Source: DASUPK01 sp963782345 (GTDB taxonomy: Bacteria > Actinomycetota > Thermoleophilia > Solirubrobacterales > 70-9). Taken from it: 64,000 bases of DNA. A program made the translations under genes and the position numbers. The DNA is taken from assembly GCA_963782345.1 (NCBI GenBank), contig CAWAJF010000008.1, positions 62,001-126,000 on the forward strand, given 5' to 3'. Of the stretch, positions 26,606 to 34,272 are shown one piece after another. Within the stretch, counting starts at the first letter, position 1. Each line of letters opens with the position of its first letter. The notes below the pieces were generated by a model, which made no database searches, had not been told where the DNA came from, and saw nothing but the letters and a program-made list of their open reading frames with translations.

Positions 26606-27327
26606 GTCGACTGCACCTCGATCCGCCCGAAGGTCTCCTTCTGGGTCCAGGTGGCCTCGCCGCGGCGATAGAGCTCGAGCAGCGCGAACAGCGTGACCGC
26701 CTGCGTGAAGCGGTCCTCCTTGCCGAAGGCCTCGTCGAAGTCGAGTGTCCGGCGCGTGTGCAGCAGGTCCCTGACCACCCCGAGCCTGCGCTGGAGCGTC
26801 ACCGTGGTGCGGATGTGGCGGGTGTCGGGCGGCGGCGGGATCGTCAGCAGATCGCCGAGGGCGACACCGACGCGGTCGGGCTCGTAGGCCTTCGTGGCGG
26901 CGTCGAGGGCGGCCCGCCGGAGCTCGGCCGGGAGCGGCGCCGAGCGGTACATGACCCCGCCCTCACGCTCGAAGCGCTCGATGAGCATCCGCGCGGCCTC
27001 GCTGTAGCGACGGTACTCGAGCATCCGGGCGAGCAGCTCGTCGGCGGCCTCCTGGGGCCCGAGCTCCTCGGTGCCCTCCTCGCTGGGCAGCAGCAGGCGC
27101 GACTTGAGCTCGCAAAGGGCGGCGATCAGCACCAGGAACTCGGTGACCGCCTCGAGATCGAGGAGGGATTCCTCGGACTCGCCCATGTGATCGACATAAG
27201 CGACGACGATCTCCCCCAGCGGAACTTCGGCCAAAGAGATCTCCTCGCGCAGCAGCACCGCGAGCAGCAGGTCGAACGGCCCCTGGAAGACGTCGAGGTC
27301 GAGGTCGAGCTCGGAGACCGAGGTCAC
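26602..27327 (-). CDS. scpA: Segregation and condensation protein A (kleisin)
   Basis: A 241-residue kleisin bridging the Smc heads. The N-terminal Smc-binding part has VFQGPFDLLLAVLLREEISL (about residues 13-32), followed by LVLIAALCELKSRLLLP (about 66-82) and a C-terminal winged helix (VTLFALLELYRRGEATWTQ). The GTG start has TACTGT 7 nt upstream. It heads scpA-scpB-M14-amidase-rluB, linking chromosome segregation with wall hydrolases in one transcript. Confidence 0.95.
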   Translation of the reverse strand: MTSVSELDLDLDVFQGPFDLLLAVLLREEISLAEVPLGEIVVAYVDHMGESEESLLDLEAVTEFLVLIAALCELKSRLLLPSEEGTEELGPQEAADELLARMLEYRRYSEAARMLIERFEREGGVMYRSAPLPAELRRAALDAATKAYEPDRVGVALGDLLTIPPPPDTRHIRTTVTLQRRLGVVRDLLHTRRTLDFDEAFGKEDRFTQAVTLFALLELYRRGEATWTQKETFGRIEVQST

Positions 27328-27334
27328 GGGCGAA

Positions 27335-27340
27335 ACAGTA
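27335..27340 (-). promoter_or_regulatory. Possible -10 of a leaderless promoter (scpA operon)
   Basis: TACTGT on the minus strand, 7 nt before the GTG. Confidence 0.45.
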
Positions 27341-27356
27341 GTCCCCGGCCCGGAAC

Positions 27357-28349
27357 CTACGGCCGGGCCGGCCCGACGCCGATCACGGATCGCACCTCGG
27401 CGAGGGTGCCGGCCGCGATCTCTCGCGCCTTCTCCGCACCGCCGCTGAGAGCCTCCTCCAGCGCCGCCTCGTCGGGCCGCAGCTCCTCGTAGCGCTCGCG
27501 CACCGGTGCCAGGTAGCCGACGACCGCCTCGGCGACGGCGCCCTTGAAGTCGCCGTATCCGGAGCCCTCGAACTCGCGCTCGATCTCCTCCTCGCTGCTT
27601 CCGCGCGTCACCGCCAGGATCTCGATCAGGTTCGCGATCCCATCCTTGCCCTCCCCCCGCCGCACCTCGGAGCCGGAGTCGGTGACCGCGCTCTTGACCT
27701 TCTTGGTGACGGTCTTGGGGTCGTCCAGGACGAGGATGGTCCCCGCCTCGCTGCCCCCGGTCGTCGACATCTTGTTCGTGGGCTCCTGCAGGTCCATGAT
27801 CCGGGCGCCAACCTCCGGGATGCGGTAATCGGGCACCTCCAAGATCGGCCCGAAGCGCTCGTTGAAGCGCCGGGCGATCTCCCTCATCAGCTCGACGTGC
27901 TGCCGCTGGTCGTCGCCAACCGGAACCTCCTGCGCCTTGTAGGCGAGCACGTCCGCCGCCATCAGCACCGGGTAGAAGAAGAGCCCCGCGGAGACCAGCT
28001 CCCGCTGCTTCGCGGACTTGTCCTTGAACTGGGTCATCCGGTTGAGGTCGCCGTGCGCCGTCAGCGCGGACAGATACCAGGTGAGCTCGGTGTGCTCGCG
28101 GACGTCGGACTGGCGGAAGAGGATGCAGCGCTCGGGATCGAGCCCGGCCGCCAGCAGGATCGCGGTCGTGTCGTAGAGGCTCTCGCGCAGGGTCGCCGGG
28201 TCCCAGGGCACCGTGAGCGCGTGCAGGTCGACGATGCAGTAGATCGCCGGATCCCCGCGGTCCTGGCCCTCGACGTACTGGCGGATCGCTCCGATGTAGT
28301 TGCCGAGGTGCTTGCGGCCCGTCGGCTGAATGCCGCTGAAGATGCGCAT
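27357..28349 (-). CDS. trpS: Tryptophanyl-tRNA synthetase
   Basis: A 330-residue class I synthetase. The HIGH-equivalent is in SGIQPTGRKHLGNYIGAI (residues 5-22) and the KMSKS-equivalent reads NKMSTTGGSEAGT near residue 193. The second loop differs from KMSKS, a variant known in one TrpRS subgroup. The ATG has a near-consensus TATAGT 8 nt upstream. No T-box leader is possible in the 29-bp gap to the PPOX gene. Confidence 0.95.
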   Translation of the reverse strand: MRIFSGIQPTGRKHLGNYIGAIRQYVEGQDRGDPAIYCIVDLHALTVPWDPATLRESLYDTTAILLAAGLDPERCILFRQSDVREHTELTWYLSALTAHGDLNRMTQFKDKSAKQRELVSAGLFFYPVLMAADVLAYKAQEVPVGDDQRQHVELMREIARRFNERFGPILEVPDYRIPEVGARIMDLQEPTNKMSTTGGSEAGTILVLDDPKTVTKKVKSAVTDSGSEVRRGEGKDGIANLIEILAVTRGSSEEEIEREFEGSGYGDFKGAVAEAVVGYLAPVRERYEELRPDEAALEEALSGGAEKAREIAAGTLAEVRSVIGVGPARP

Positions 28350-28357
28350 GGGCGCGG

Positions 28358-28363
28358 ACTATA
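28358..28363 (-). promoter_or_regulatory. Possible -10 of a leaderless promoter (trpS)
   Basis: TATAGT on the minus strand (5 of 6 to TATAAT), 8 nt before the ATG. Confidence 0.5.
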
Positions 28364-28378
28364 GGAACGTCGTTCGCG

Positions 28379-28795
28379 CTACGCCCAGGGACCCTGGCCG
28401 CTGATCCTCTCCGGCGTCGTCCGGATCACGTAGCCGGGGGGCGGGTCGTCCATGGGCGGAAACTTCACGTCCGGGCCCATGTAGACATGCGCCAGGCGCT
28501 GCAGCAGCTCAGGGGCTCCGCCTTCCTGAATCCGGGCGGTTCCCTTGATGACGAGGTACGTCGCCAGCCCGATGTCGCTCAGGCCCTCCCCCTCGATCGA
28601 GATCGAGACGCGGGGGTCGCGCTCGACGTTCTTCACCTTCTGGTAGCGGTCGAGGTGGCCGGTGACGAGCTCGCCGTCCTCCAGGCCAACCCAGACGCAG
28701 GTCACCTGCGGGCTCCCATCGGGGTTCAGGGTGACCATGTGGGCGAGCGCCTTGGACTCGATCAGCTCTCGCGCCTCTGGATGGAGGTCGGTCAT
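28379..28795 (-). CDS. PPOX-class (F420- or flavin-dependent) split-barrel protein
   Basis: A 138-residue single-domain split barrel of the pyridoxamine-phosphate-oxidase superfamily: LAHMVTLNPDGSPQVTCVWVG (about residues 17-37, shown here as the usual first two strands), KVKNVERDPRVSISIEG and GYVIRTTPERISGQGPW at the C-terminus. Actinobacterial members often bind F420 and reduce unknown substrates. The ATG has TAAGCT 6 nt upstream, overlapping the stop of the MFS gene. Confidence 0.85.
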   Translation of the reverse strand: MTDLHPEARELIESKALAHMVTLNPDGSPQVTCVWVGLEDGELVTGHLDRYQKVKNVERDPRVSISIEGEGLSDIGLATYLVIKGTARIQEGGAPELLQRLAHVYMGPDVKFPPMDDPPPGYVIRTTPERISGQGPWA

Positions 28796-28801
28796 CGCCG
28801 T

Positions 28802-28807
28802 AGCTTA
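28802..28807 (-). promoter_or_regulatory. Possible -10 (PPOX gene)
   Basis: TAAGCT 6 nt before the ATG. It overlaps the MFS TAA stop, so the match could be chance. Confidence 0.3.
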
Positions 28808-30433
28808 TGCCGGTTCCGCCACGGGCTCGCGCTCGTCCTCAGGCCGGCCGGCATCATCGAGATGCTCCGGGCAATGGGCGCATTCGCCGGCCGTTGCCGC
28901 ACCGGGCGCTTCGTACTCGGTCTCACGCCGTGGGTTGCGAAGGCCGATTCCCGCGATCACCCCGCCGATGATCATCAGGATGCCCCCCGCCGCGAGCCCC
29001 AGGTGGAACGACTTGGTGGACGCGTCGGTGACGGCGTCGCCGACCGTGGCGGCCTCGGTCGCCGCCAGGCCCGCGGTATCGGCGGCGCCGAGGGGCTTGT
29101 CCTTGGCTTTCGAGACGGCCCGTTGCGCCTGTGGCGAGAGCTGTGATCCCGTGAGGTTGTCGTCGATCGTCGAGGTGAAGCTGCCCGCGATCAGGGCGCC
29201 GAGGATCGCGATCGCCAGCAGGCCCGCGATGCGCGAGACCCCGTTGTTGATCCCCGAGGCGACGCCGACCTGGTGCTCCGGAACCGAGTTGAGCGCGGTC
29301 GCGGTGAGCGGCGCGACCGTCGCCGAGAGCCCGAGGCCGAAGACCAGGATCGCGGGGAGCACCTCGGTGACGTAGTTCGGATCGGATCCGACCCGCATCA
29401 TCAGCAACAACCCGATCCCGCCCACGATCGGACCGACCGACATCGGCAGGCGCGGCCCGACCGCCGTCGAGAGCCTGCCGAACCGGGGCGAGAGACCGAA
29501 GAGGATCAGAGAGATCGGCGTGGTCGCGAGACCGGCCTCGATCGCCGTGTAGCCGGCCGTCTGCTGGAGGAACAGGGTGATGAAGAAGAAGGCCCCGATC
29601 AGTCCGGCGTAGACGACCAGCGTCTCGATGTTGGTGATCGAGAAGTTCCTGACCTTGAACAGGCTGAGATCGAGCATCGCGTGGCGGTACCGCGACTCCC
29701 AGACGAGGAAGAAGGCGAAGATCGCGATGCCCGCGATCAGGGAGCCGTAGACCATCGGATCCCCCCAGCCATGGGTGGGCTGCTGGATCAGCGCCATCAC
29801 CGGGAGGCCGAGGCCCACCGCGGAGGCGAGGATCCCGAGCCCGTCGATGTGGCGGTCGGCGTCGGGGTTGACGCTCTCACGGACGCTGCGCTGCGCGAGC
29901 AGCATCGTCAACACGATCAGCGGGACGTTCACCCAGAAGATCGCGCGCCAGGAGAACGCCTCGACCAGGGCGCCGCCACCGGCCGGCCCGAGCACGGTGG
30001 CGATCCCCGTCCAGGCGGTCCAGGTGCCGACCGCCCGGCCGCGTTCCTCACCCTCGAAGGTCGCCGCGAGAATGGCCAGCGACCCGGGCACGAGCAGGGC
30101 GCCCGCGAAACCCTGGAGGGCCCGCGCTCCGATCAGGATCCCGGTCGACGGCGCGATCGCGCAGAGGATCGAGGTGACGCCGAACAGCCCCAGCCCGAGG
30201 ATGAAGATGCGCCGCCGCCCGAACTGATCGCCGAGCGAGCCGCCCACGAGGAGGAGGGAGACCAGCGCGAGCAGGTATGCCTCGACCACCCACTGCTGGG
30301 CGGCGAGCCCAACGCCGAGATCGTTGCTGAGGGCGGGAAGCGCGACGTTGACCACGGTCGCGTCGAGGAAGACGACCGTCGAGCCCATGATCGTCGCGAT
30401 GATCGTCCACCGATTCCGGCTCGCGTCAGACAA
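28805..30433 (-). CDS. MFS transporter of the DHA2 (EmrB/QacA) family
   Basis: A 542-residue proton-driven exporter with about 14 predicted membrane helices. Motifs: FLDATVVNVALPAL in TM1 (motif D1), LGDQFGRRRIFILGL (motif A, about 68-82) and ALQGFAGALLVPGSLAILAA (motif C region, about 108-127). DHA2 proteins expel drugs, dyes or metabolites; the substrate here is unknown. The TTG start has TAGACT 9 nt upstream and no ribosome binding site. It is divergent from the deacetylase gene across 100 bp, with no regulator gene beside it. Confidence 0.9.
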   Translation of the reverse strand: MSDASRNRWTIIATIMGSTVVFLDATVVNVALPALSNDLGVGLAAQQWVVEAYLLALVSLLLVGGSLGDQFGRRRIFILGLGLFGVTSILCAIAPSTGILIGARALQGFAGALLVPGSLAILAATFEGEERGRAVGTWTAWTGIATVLGPAGGGALVEAFSWRAIFWVNVPLIVLTMLLAQRSVRESVNPDADRHIDGLGILASAVGLGLPVMALIQQPTHGWGDPMVYGSLIAGIAIFAFFLVWESRYRHAMLDLSLFKVRNFSITNIETLVVYAGLIGAFFFITLFLQQTAGYTAIEAGLATTPISLILFGLSPRFGRLSTAVGPRLPMSVGPIVGGIGLLLMMRVGSDPNYVTEVLPAILVFGLGLSATVAPLTATALNSVPEHQVGVASGINNGVSRIAGLLAIAILGALIAGSFTSTIDDNLTGSQLSPQAQRAVSKAKDKPLGAADTAGLAATEAATVGDAVTDASTKSFHLGLAAGGILMIIGGVIAGIGLRNPRRETEYEAPGAATAGECAHCPEHLDDAGRPEDEREPVAEPA

Positions 30434-30442
30434 GACCGGTCG

Positions 30443-30448
30443 AGTCTA
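30443..30448 (-). promoter_or_regulatory. Possible -10 of a leaderless promoter (MFS gene)
   Basis: TAGACT on the minus strand, 9 nt before the TTG. Confidence 0.35.
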
Positions 30449-30533
30449 CGCAGGCACCGTGTTCGGCCGAGACGGATTCCGTGGTTACCCCCCTTGTGTG
30501 CCGGCCTGTCGGGCGACAGACTGACGACGTTCC

Positions 30534-31286
30534 ATGAGGACGAGGGTGATCTTCATCGCACTGGCGGCCGCCACGCTGGCCGCCGTCCCGGGCGGCAGCG
30601 CCGCTGCTCGGCGTGCTTCCCCGCCGCGGACTGGCGGCGGCGGACGTGTGGTCATGCCCACCGGCTGCACGCACGGCGGCGCGCATTTCGTCAGGAGCGG
30701 TCCGCGCGGGAGAAAGCGGATCGCGATCGGGTTCGACGATGGCCCGAGCGATTACACGGCGCGCGTCCTGCGCGTGCTGCGCCGCTTCGACTCGCACGCG
30801 ACCTTCTTCGAGATCGGGCAGGAGACCTCGGGGCGCGCGGCGATCATGAAGAAGATCCTCCGGCAGGGAAACGAGATCGGCAATCACTCGCTCCACCACG
30901 AGGTCAGTCCGTCGTCCGCGTCGCTCCACGCGACGGACCGGCTGATCCGCAGGGCCACCGGCTTCCGGCCGTGCGACTTCCGGCCGCCGGATGGCTCGGT
31001 GAACAGCGGCCTGATCGCGCGTGCGCACGCCCAGCATCTGGTCACTGTCAACTGGGACGTCGACCCGCGCGACTGGGCCACTCCGGGCACCGGAGCGATC
31101 GCCTCGAACGTGATCCACAACGCCCGCAACGGCTCGATCGTCGTCATGCACGACGGCGGAGGCAACCGGAGCGAGACGATCGCCGCGCTCCCGGCGATCC
31201 TCTCCCACTTCCGCCACCGCGGCTACAAGTTCGTCACCGTGGCCGAGCTCTTGGGCCACAAGTTTCTGTACCCGGCTTCGCCGTAG
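30534..31286 (+). CDS. Secreted polysaccharide deacetylase (NodB homology)
   Basis: A 250-residue CE4 deacetylase with a signal peptide (residues 1-24, IFIALAAATLAAVPGGSAAA). NodB motifs: IGFDDGPSDYT (catalytic base and metal Asp), GNEIGNHSLHHEVS (metal His pair), FRPPDGSVN (Arg-x-Pro motif), VNWDVDPRDW and IVVMHDGGG. It probably removes acetyl groups from peptidoglycan or another glycan. It is convergent with fetB; a family B hairpin repeat occupies the whole gap. Confidence 0.92.
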   Translation: MRTRVIFIALAAATLAAVPGGSAAARRASPPRTGGGGRVVMPTGCTHGGAHFVRSGPRGRKRIAIGFDDGPSDYTARVLRVLRRFDSHATFFEIGQETSGRAAIMKKILRQGNEIGNHSLHHEVSPSSASLHATDRLIRRATGFRPCDFRPPDGSVNSGLIARAHAQHLVTVNWDVDPRDWATPGTGAIASNVIHNARNGSIVVMHDGGGNRSETIAALPAILSHFRHRGYKFVTVAELLGHKFLYPASP

Positions 31287-31288
31287 AA

Positions 31289-31324
31289 CGGGTTGCTCCT
31301 CGGCTTCGCCTGCGGAGCACCCTC
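31289..31324. repeat. Hairpin repeat, family B copy 2 (convergent gap)
   Basis: Lies between the deacetylase TAG (31284-31286) and the fetB TGA (minus, 31323-31325). The arms GGGTTGCTCC and GGAGCACCC pair with one bulge around a GGCTTCGCC-containing loop. It is 35/36 identical to 1418-1453. It probably acts as a terminator for both genes. Confidence 0.85.
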
Positions 31325-32108
31325 ACACCTCGGGCGGCTCCCGCAGCTGGTGGGCCGGCGTGAAGAAGTTCCGCCGCGCCAGCGTGATCGCCATCAGCGC
31401 CGCGATCGAGACGGCGCCGAGCAGCACGTACAGGAGGATGAGCTGAAGCCGGACGGCGTCCGTCGGGTTGGCTCCCGCGAGGAGCATGCCGACCATCGTC
31501 CCGGGGAAGAAGATCAGCCCCGTCGTCTTGGTCGAGTCGACCAGCGTGATCATCCCGGAGCGCAGGCTGCGGCGGACCAGCGGCGTGACCGCCTGCGTGG
31601 AGGTCGCGCCGAGCGCGAGCGTCGCCTCGATCTTGCGGGCCTGGTCATTGACGTCTTCTCCGAGCCGGTTCAGGGCGACCGCGGCGGCGGTCATCGAGTT
31701 GCCGATCACCATTCCTCCGACCGGAACCAGGTAGCGCGGCGTGGCCGGGAAGATGCCGAGGGCGATCACGAGGCCGAGCGTCGCGGCGGCCGCCACGGCA
31801 AGGGACACGAGGAGCGGCCAGAAGGCGTTCGGCACCAGACTCGCGCGATGGCGGGCGGTGAACGCCCCGAAGACCACCATCACCGTGATCAGGGCGAGGA
31901 CGAGGAGCGCGGAGTCCTGGTCGAAGATCAGGGTGATCACGTAGCCGATCGCCGTCAGCTGAATCAAGGACCGAACGACGGCGATCCCGATGTCCTCCTC
32001 GAGCCCCGCGTGCCAGGCGCGCGACGCGATCGCGGCGATCGCGACCAGCGCGAGCGCTGCGGCCACCTCGCCGAGGGTGACGTGGATCGAGGAGGCCGCG
32101 AGGATCAA
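31323..32108 (-). CDS. fetB: FetB-like ABC permease (UPF0014 family)
   Basis: A 261-residue membrane protein with about 7 helices. The signatures RSLIQLTAIGYVI (about 45-57), PVGGMVIGNSMTAAAVALNRL (about 128-148, listed as two overlapping pieces in the family), IEATLALGATSTQA and STKTTGLIFFPGTMVGMLLAG are those of the UPF0014/FetB permeases, implicated in iron export in E. coli. The TTG start overlaps the fetA stop (TTGA), giving a two-gene transporter. Substrate by homology only. Confidence 0.88.
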   Translation of the reverse strand: MILAASSIHVTLGEVAAALALVAIAAIASRAWHAGLEEDIGIAVVRSLIQLTAIGYVITLIFDQDSALLVLALITVMVVFGAFTARHRASLVPNAFWPLLVSLAVAAAATLGLVIALGIFPATPRYLVPVGGMVIGNSMTAAAVALNRLGEDVNDQARKIEATLALGATSTQAVTPLVRRSLRSGMITLVDSTKTTGLIFFPGTMVGMLLAGANPTDAVRLQLILLYVLLGAVSIAALMAITLARRNFFTPAHQLREPPEV

Positions 32109-32803
32109 GATCCGTCCTCAGCCGCGGCGATCGCGGGCTCACCCGGCTGGGCGAGCATCTCGGCAGCGGAGCCCTCGGCCGTCACCGTGCCACCCTCGAT
32201 CCGGACGACGTGGTCCGCCAGCCGGCGTGCCTGCTCGACGTCATGGGTGACGACGACGATCGAGATCGCGGTTCGCGCTCGCAACCCCTGGAGCGTCGCC
32301 TCCACCGCATCGCGGGCGGACTGATCGAGCGCCGAGGTCGGCTCGTCCAGAAGCAGCACTCGCGGCTCCAGGGCCAGGGCCCGTGCCAGCATCACTCGCT
32401 GCTGCTCGCCCACCGAGAGCTTGGACGCGTCGCGGCCCTCAAACGCTGGATCGAGTCCGGCCAGCTCGAGGCAGCTCCGGGCATCGAAGCTGTGCCCTGC
32501 CAGACGAGCGCCGTACGCGACGTTGTCGTGGACCGTTCCGTCGATCAGCGCGGGAAGCTGCGGGACCAGGCTGACCTCGCGGCGCAGCTCCAGCGGGTCG
32601 AGCTCGCGGACGTCCTTGCCCTCGTAGACGACGCGCCCGGAGTCCGGGTCGGCGAGCCGGTTGAGCAACCGGAGGAGGGTCGACTTGCCGCTTCCGGAGG
32701 GCCCCACGATCGAGCTCGCGCCCACCGGCAGGCGAACGTCGAGATCGCGAAGCACAAGCTTTCCGCCTCGCGAGTAGCGGACCTTCTCGAGATCGAAGAG
32801 CAC
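32105..32803 (-). CDS. fetA: FetA-like ABC transporter ATP-binding protein
   Basis: A 232-residue ATPase: Walker A GPSGSGKSTLLRLLNRLADP (about residues 34-53), Q-loop SLVPQLPALIDGTV, signature LSVGEQQRVMLARALA (about 137-152; LSVGE in place of LSGGQ) and Walker B VLLLDEPTSALD. The GTG at 32803 is supported by GATAAT 6 nt upstream; the frame further upstream enters the divergent ligase gene. It pairs with fetB. Confidence 0.92.
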   Translation of the reverse strand: MLFDLEKVRYSRGGKLVLRDLDVRLPVGASSIVGPSGSGKSTLLRLLNRLADPDSGRVVYEGKDVRELDPLELRREVSLVPQLPALIDGTVHDNVAYGARLAGHSFDARSCLELAGLDPAFEGRDASKLSVGEQQRVMLARALALEPRVLLLDEPTSALDQSARDAVEATLQGLRARTAISIVVVTHDVEQARRLADHVVRIEGGTVTAEGSAAEMLAQPGEPAIAAAEDGS

Positions 32804-32806
32804 CGT

Positions 32807-32847
32807 CCGATTATCCGACTCGGGTCTAAATCCACCCGCATAATCGG
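32807..32847. promoter_or_regulatory. Mirror-image divergent promoters inside an inverted repeat
   Basis: CCGATTAT (32807-32814) and ATAATCGG (32840-32847) are exact inverted copies 25 bp apart. On the minus strand this gives GATAAT 6 nt before the fetA GTG; on the plus strand CATAAT 7 nt before the ligase GTG. Each arm therefore supplies a -10 for a leaderless transcript. No other promoter element fits in the 48-bp gap. Confidence 0.55.
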
Positions 32848-32851
32848 TGCC

Positions 32852-33898
32852 GTGCCGAAGGCAGAGGCCAAGTCGCCGCTGGAGAACGCCCCGAAGGAGA
32901 AGATGCCGAGCAGGCTCGACGCGATGCTCGCCAGGCCGGGCGAGGTCCCGGAGTCGGACTCGGACGAGTGGGCCTACGAGATCAAGTGGGACGGCGTCCG
33001 CGTCGTCGGCTATGCCGATCACGGCAAGTGGAGCATGCTCAGCCGCCGCCTCGAGGACGTCAGCGCCCGCTACCCGGAGCTGGCGGAGATCGCGGAGGTG
33101 CTCGGAGACCGCTCCGCGATCCTCGACGGCGAGGTCGTGGCGCTCGACGCCGAGGGCCGGCCGCGCTTCCAGCTGATCCAGAGCCGCATGGGCCTCACGT
33201 CCCCGGCGGCGGTCAAGGCGAAGATGAAGCAGCAGCCGGTCGACTACGTGATCTTCGACCTGCTCCACCTCGACGGACACTGCGTGCGCGAGCTGCCGTA
33301 CATCCAGCGGCGCGAGCTGCTCGACGGCCTCGGGCTCGACGGCCCGCGCTGGCGCACCCCCCGCTACCGCCACGGCGGGGGCGCGGACCTCCTCGAGGCC
33401 GCCCGCCGGCAGGGACTGGAGGGAATCGTCTCGAAGCGATGCGACAGCCCGTACCGGCCCGGCAAGCGCACCGGCGAGTGGATCAAGACGCGCGTCTGGC
33501 GCCGGCAGGAGTTCGTGATCGGCGGCTACATCCCCGGCGAGGGCCGGCGCGCGAAGCGGGTCGGCTCGCTGCTGGTCGGCTACTACGACAAGCGGAAATC
33601 GGAGCTCGGCAAGCGCGGGACCCAGACGCTCCGTTTCGCCGGCGGCGTCGGCTCGGGCCTGAAGGAGAGCGACCTCGACTTCCTGGCGAAGGAGCTGCGA
33701 AAGCGTGAGCGCGCGGAGAGTCCGTTCGACGTGGGTGCGCCAACCGGGCCGAAGGCCCACTTCGCGGTCTGGTGCGAGCCCGAGCTCCTCTGCGAGGTCT
33801 CCTGGACGGAGTGGACCAATCAGGGAACCCTGAGACAGCCCGCCTTCAAGGGCATGCGCGACGACAAGGACCCGCGCGAGGTGGTCCGCGAGGGGTAG
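32852..33898 (+). CDS. ATP-dependent DNA ligase (LigD ligase-domain type)
   Basis: A 348-residue ligase with adenylation and OB domains: the adenylated lysine in YEIKWDGVRVVGY (about residues 39-51), VVALDAEGRPRFQLIQSRM, YVIFDLLHLDG, EGIVSKRCDSPYRPGKRTGEW (motif IV-V area, quoted in part) and WIKTR. It corresponds to the ligase module of mycobacterial LigD but stands alone. With Ku and the polymerase module 3-4 kb downstream it would complete non-homologous end joining. The GTG at 32852 is chosen for its -10 spacing and because conserved sequence starts soon after. Confidence 0.93.
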   Translation: MPKAEAKSPLENAPKEKMPSRLDAMLARPGEVPESDSDEWAYEIKWDGVRVVGYADHGKWSMLSRRLEDVSARYPELAEIAEVLGDRSAILDGEVVALDAEGRPRFQLIQSRMGLTSPAAVKAKMKQQPVDYVIFDLLHLDGHCVRELPYIQRRELLDGLGLDGPRWRTPRYRHGGGADLLEAARRQGLEGIVSKRCDSPYRPGKRTGEWIKTRVWRRQEFVIGGYIPGEGRRAKRVGSLLVGYYDKRKSELGKRGTQTLRFAGGVGSGLKESDLDFLAKELRKRERAESPFDVGAPTGPKAHFAVWCEPELLCEVSWTEWTNQGTLRQPAFKGMRDDKDPREVVREG

Positions 33899-33975
33899 GG
33901 CCTCAGGCGAGATCCGTGCTCAACACCTATGTGCGACCCGCAACGAGCCCCGATGCGGCAACAGGCGACGCGGCG

Positions 33976-33981
33976 TAAGTT
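33976..33981 (+). promoter_or_regulatory. Possible -10 of a leaderless promoter (SHOCT gene)
   Basis: TAAGTT 7 nt before the ATG at 33989; no Shine-Dalgarno sequence. Confidence 0.4.
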
Positions 33982-33988
33982 CGGCGAC

Positions 33989-34258
33989 ATGATGCTCGCA
34001 CTGTCCTTGGCCGATGCTTGGGACATGCACAACAACGACATCGGAACGGGATGGATGATTGTGATGATGCTCGGAATGGTTCTCTTCTGGGGCTTGGTGA
34101 TCCTTGGGGTGATCTGGCTGGTGCGCGAATACGGTCATCCCTCCCGCCGATCGGCTGGCCCGGATGATCCGGTGACGATCCTCGAACGGCGCTTTGCGAA
34201 CGGTGAGATCACGGCCAAGGAGTACGAGGAGCGACGCAGGGTTCTGACCCGCAGCTAG
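33989..34258 (+). CDS. Small membrane protein with SHOCT domain
   Basis: An 89-residue protein with one membrane helix (about residues 21-44, GWMIVMMLGMVLFWGLVILG) and a C-terminal SHOCT motif (ILERRFANGEITAKEYEERR, about 64-83). SHOCT modules are short oligomerisation helices common in actinobacteria. A second ATG follows directly and another lies at MHNNDIG; the first suits the -10 best. The cyclase gene starts 14 nt downstream, so the two are probably co-transcribed. Confidence 0.75.
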   Translation: MMLALSLADAWDMHNNDIGTGWMIVMMLGMVLFWGLVILGVIWLVREYGHPSRRSAGPDDPVTILERRFANGEITAKEYEERRRVLTRS

Positions 34259-34272
34259 TCGCGCCCTCTTCG

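Noticed and set aside
28350..28378. T-box leader before trpS.
   Set aside because: Only 29 bp separate trpS from the upstream gene and a -10 fits that space; no T-box sequence is present.
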